This document shows, in pieces, positions 62,568 through 64,000 of a stretch of DNA of 64,000 nt. Position numbers and translations under genes: made by a program. The stretch's first letter is position 1. Each line of letters starts with the position of its first letter. The notes below the pieces were generated by a model that saw only the letters and a list, made by a program, of their open reading frames with translations, did no database searches and was not told where the DNA came from. The stretch is taken from positions 930,001 to 994,000 of the forward strand of contig CANNDZ010000001.1 of assembly GCA_947503575.1 (NCBI GenBank), written 5' to 3'. The stretch comes from an uncultured Kordiimonas sp. (GTDB lineage Bacteria > Pseudomonadota > Alphaproteobacteria > Sphingomonadales > Kordiimonadaceae).

Positions 62568-64000
62568 ATGCGTTTCCTTACAGCCTTATTTGCCGCCCTG
62601 ATGGCCTTTTCTGCCGCACCTGTTGCGTCGCTGGCGCAGTCGTCAGCCCCTATTATCAGCTATGACAGCAAGTTTCATCCAACGCTGGCTCGCAAAGGCA
62701 TGGTTGTCAGTCAGGACTATTATGCCAGCGAAGCCGGGCTGGAAATTCTGCGTTTGGGCGGCAACGCGATTGATGCCGCTGTCGCTACCGGGTTTGCCCT
62801 GGCGGTGACCCATCCGCAGGCTGGCAACCTTGGCGGTGGCGGGTTTATGCTGGTTTACCTGAAGTCAGAAGACAAAGTGGTTGCCATAGACTACCGGGAA
62901 ATGGCCCCAGCCGGTGCATCGGCTAATATGTTCCTGGATGCTAGCGGCAATGTTGACAACACGCGGGCGCGTTTCAGTTTGCAGTCATCGGGTGTGCCCG
63001 GCACGGTCATGGGGCTGACAGATGCCTTGTCCAAATATGGCTCATTGCCACTGGGAACAGTTATGGCGCCGGCAATCCGTCTTGCGGATGAAGGGTTCCC
63101 TATGACGTGGGCGCTGAATGTATCCTTGAGCAGGTATCGCGAACGCCTGAGCCGTGACCCGGTAACCCGCGCACAGTTTTTCAAAGAAGACGGCACCGCC
63201 TACCCCCAGGGAGAGATTTTCCGGCAGCCTGAACTGGCTAAAACACTTAAAGAAATTGCTGCCAAGGGTGCAGACGGCTTTTACAAAGGCTGGGTTGCTG
63301 ACCGTATCGTTGAAACCATGCAAGCAGACGGTGGTCTGATCGACCGCCGGGACCTTGCAAATTATGTTGCCAAAGAGCGTGAACCACTGACCGGCACGTA
63401 TCGTGGCTATCAGGTGGTAACCATGCCGCCCCCCTCATCTGGCGGTGTTCATGTCCTGCAGATGTTGAATGTGCTGGAGGGCTGGGACCTGAAGTCGCTG
63501 GGGCACAATAGTGCAGACTATATTCACCGACTGACTGAAAGCATGAAGTACGCTTATGCTGATCGCTCTAAATATCTTGGCGACCCGGACTATTTTGATG
63601 TGCCGGTTGCTGCGCTGACGGACAAAGCCTATGCCGGCAGCATTCGCGGCAAGATAAACCTTGAACGCGCGACGCCATCAACAGAGATAGCCCCTGCACC
63701 CAAATTGCCATTCGAGAGCAAGGATACAACGCATTTTTCCACCATGGATGCGTCGGGCAACATGGTGGCCAACACCTACACGCTAAACTTCACCTATGGT
63801 AATGGTCGCACTGTTGCGGGGGCGGGTTTCCTGCTCAATAACGAAATGGATGATTTTTCTGCCAAGCCCGGTACGCCGAATGCGTTTGGGTTACTGGGCG
63901 GTGTGGCCAATGCCATCGCGCCGGGAAAACGCCCACTGAGTTCTATGACGCCGACGTTGTTGTTCCGGAACGGCCAGCCCGTGATGGCGACTGGCAGCCC
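62568..64000 (+). CDS. ggt: Gamma-glutamyltransferase (3' end outside window)
   Basis: Periplasmic Ntn hydrolase that cleaves or transfers the gamma-glutamyl group of glutathione and similar compounds. From ATG 62568 (GGAG ahead) the first about 478 residues are visible. A signal peptide ends near ASLAQ. The large-subunit motifs are LRLGGNAIDAAVATGFALAV and PQAGNLGGGGFMLVY, and the autocleavage/nucleophile site is the classic DTTHFSTMD (about residue 386). PGKRPLSSMSPTL-type sequence (GKRPLSSMTPTL) follows. The reading frame stays open to the window end. It is divergent from a nitrilase gene. Confidence 0.93.
   Translation, partial: MRFLTALFAALMAFSAAPVASLAQSSAPIISYDSKFHPTLARKGMVVSQDYYASEAGLEILRLGGNAIDAAVATGFALAVTHPQAGNLGGGGFMLVYLKSEDKVVAIDYREMAPAGASANMFLDASGNVDNTRARFSLQSSGVPGTVMGLTDALSKYGSLPLGTVMAPAIRLADEGFPMTWALNVSLSRYRERLSRDPVTRAQFFKEDGTAYPQGEIFRQPELAKTLKEIAAKGADGFYKGWVADRIVETMQADGGLIDRRDLANYVAKEREPLTGTYRGYQVVTMPPPSSGGVHVLQMLNVLEGWDLKSLGHNSADYIHRLTESMKYAYADRSKYLGDPDYFDVPVAALTDKAYAGSIRGKINLERATPSTEIAPAPKLPFESKDTTHFSTMDASGNMVANTYTLNFTYGNGRTVAGAGFLLNNEMDDFSAKPGTPNAFGLLGGVANAIAPGKRPLSSMTPTLLFRNGQPVMATGS

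Overview
The window is a chromosomal segment of an alphaproteobacterium of moderate GC content, probably free-living and aquatic. The evidence is the gene complement: a TrcR/DUF1013 cell-cycle regulator, DUF1192 and DUF465 small proteins, an F1-only ATP synthase operon in the order atpH-A-G-D-C, and the run rplU-rpmA-obgE-proB-proA-nadD-rsfS-rlmH-gpmI-envC-ctpA-divergent deacetylase-rppH. The order could be Kordiimonadales, Rhodospirillales or a relative; the sequence alone does not decide. No rRNA, tRNA, CRISPR array, prophage or insertion sequence was recognised.

Layout. (1) 1-11000: small housekeeping units: the end of an Hsp20 gene, a quinone oxidoreductase, trcR, two DUF465 proteins, a GGDEF diguanylate cyclase, purE-purK-ASCH, a YjhX/TopAI-like toxin homologue, a methyltransferase with transaldolase, and priA. 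(2) 11303-16178: the F1 ATP synthase operon, closed by a hairpin terminator. (3) 16257-30390, minus strand: a long core run from rplU down to rppH, interrupted by a chemoreceptor gene with its own terminator between rpmA and obgE. (4) 30673-41301: an accessory catabolic and secreted region: a NIT4-like nitrilase, a nitronate monooxygenase, a secreted HExxH protein, a dipeptide epimerase with ubiX, purU, a short-chain dehydrogenase-fold protein with the halohydrin dehalogenase motifs, an RTX serralysin-like protease and a divergent gamma-glutamyltransferase. (5) 41391-46248: an ACT protein divergent from an Lrp regulator, then a BtuCD-type transporter with cobyric acid synthase (cobQ) and a TRIC channel. 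(6) 46318-52976: a DUF2855 protein, an MscS channel, an M13 lipoprotein peptidase, an AraC regulator with an unusual leader, and an unknown protein. (7) 52980-57453, minus strand: a TonB receptor, two small membrane proteins and a PepSY membrane protein, the layout of an iron-siderophore uptake and reduction operon, with Fur-like operator sequence upstream. (8) 57684-64000: glutaryl-CoA dehydrogenase with a CoA transferase, exported YHS and VOC proteins, a second nitrilase, and a second gamma-glutamyltransferase cut by the window edge.

How the genes fit together. Regions 2 and 3 are core energy, translation, proline/NAD and cell-envelope functions. Regions 4 and 8 suggest use of unusual carbon and nitrogen compounds: nitriles (two nitrilases), nitronates, vicinal haloalcohols or epoxides, glutathione or gamma-glutamyl compounds (two GGTs), murein or other peptides (epimerase, secreted proteases) and glutarate (gcdH with CoA transferase). 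The best candidate for something unusual is the halohydrin dehalogenase-type gene at 36109-36792. A second is a compact minus-strand promoter, short transcript and terminator at 52257-52365, ahead of the araC gene, which could be an attenuator, a small RNA or a 24-residue hydrophobic peptide.
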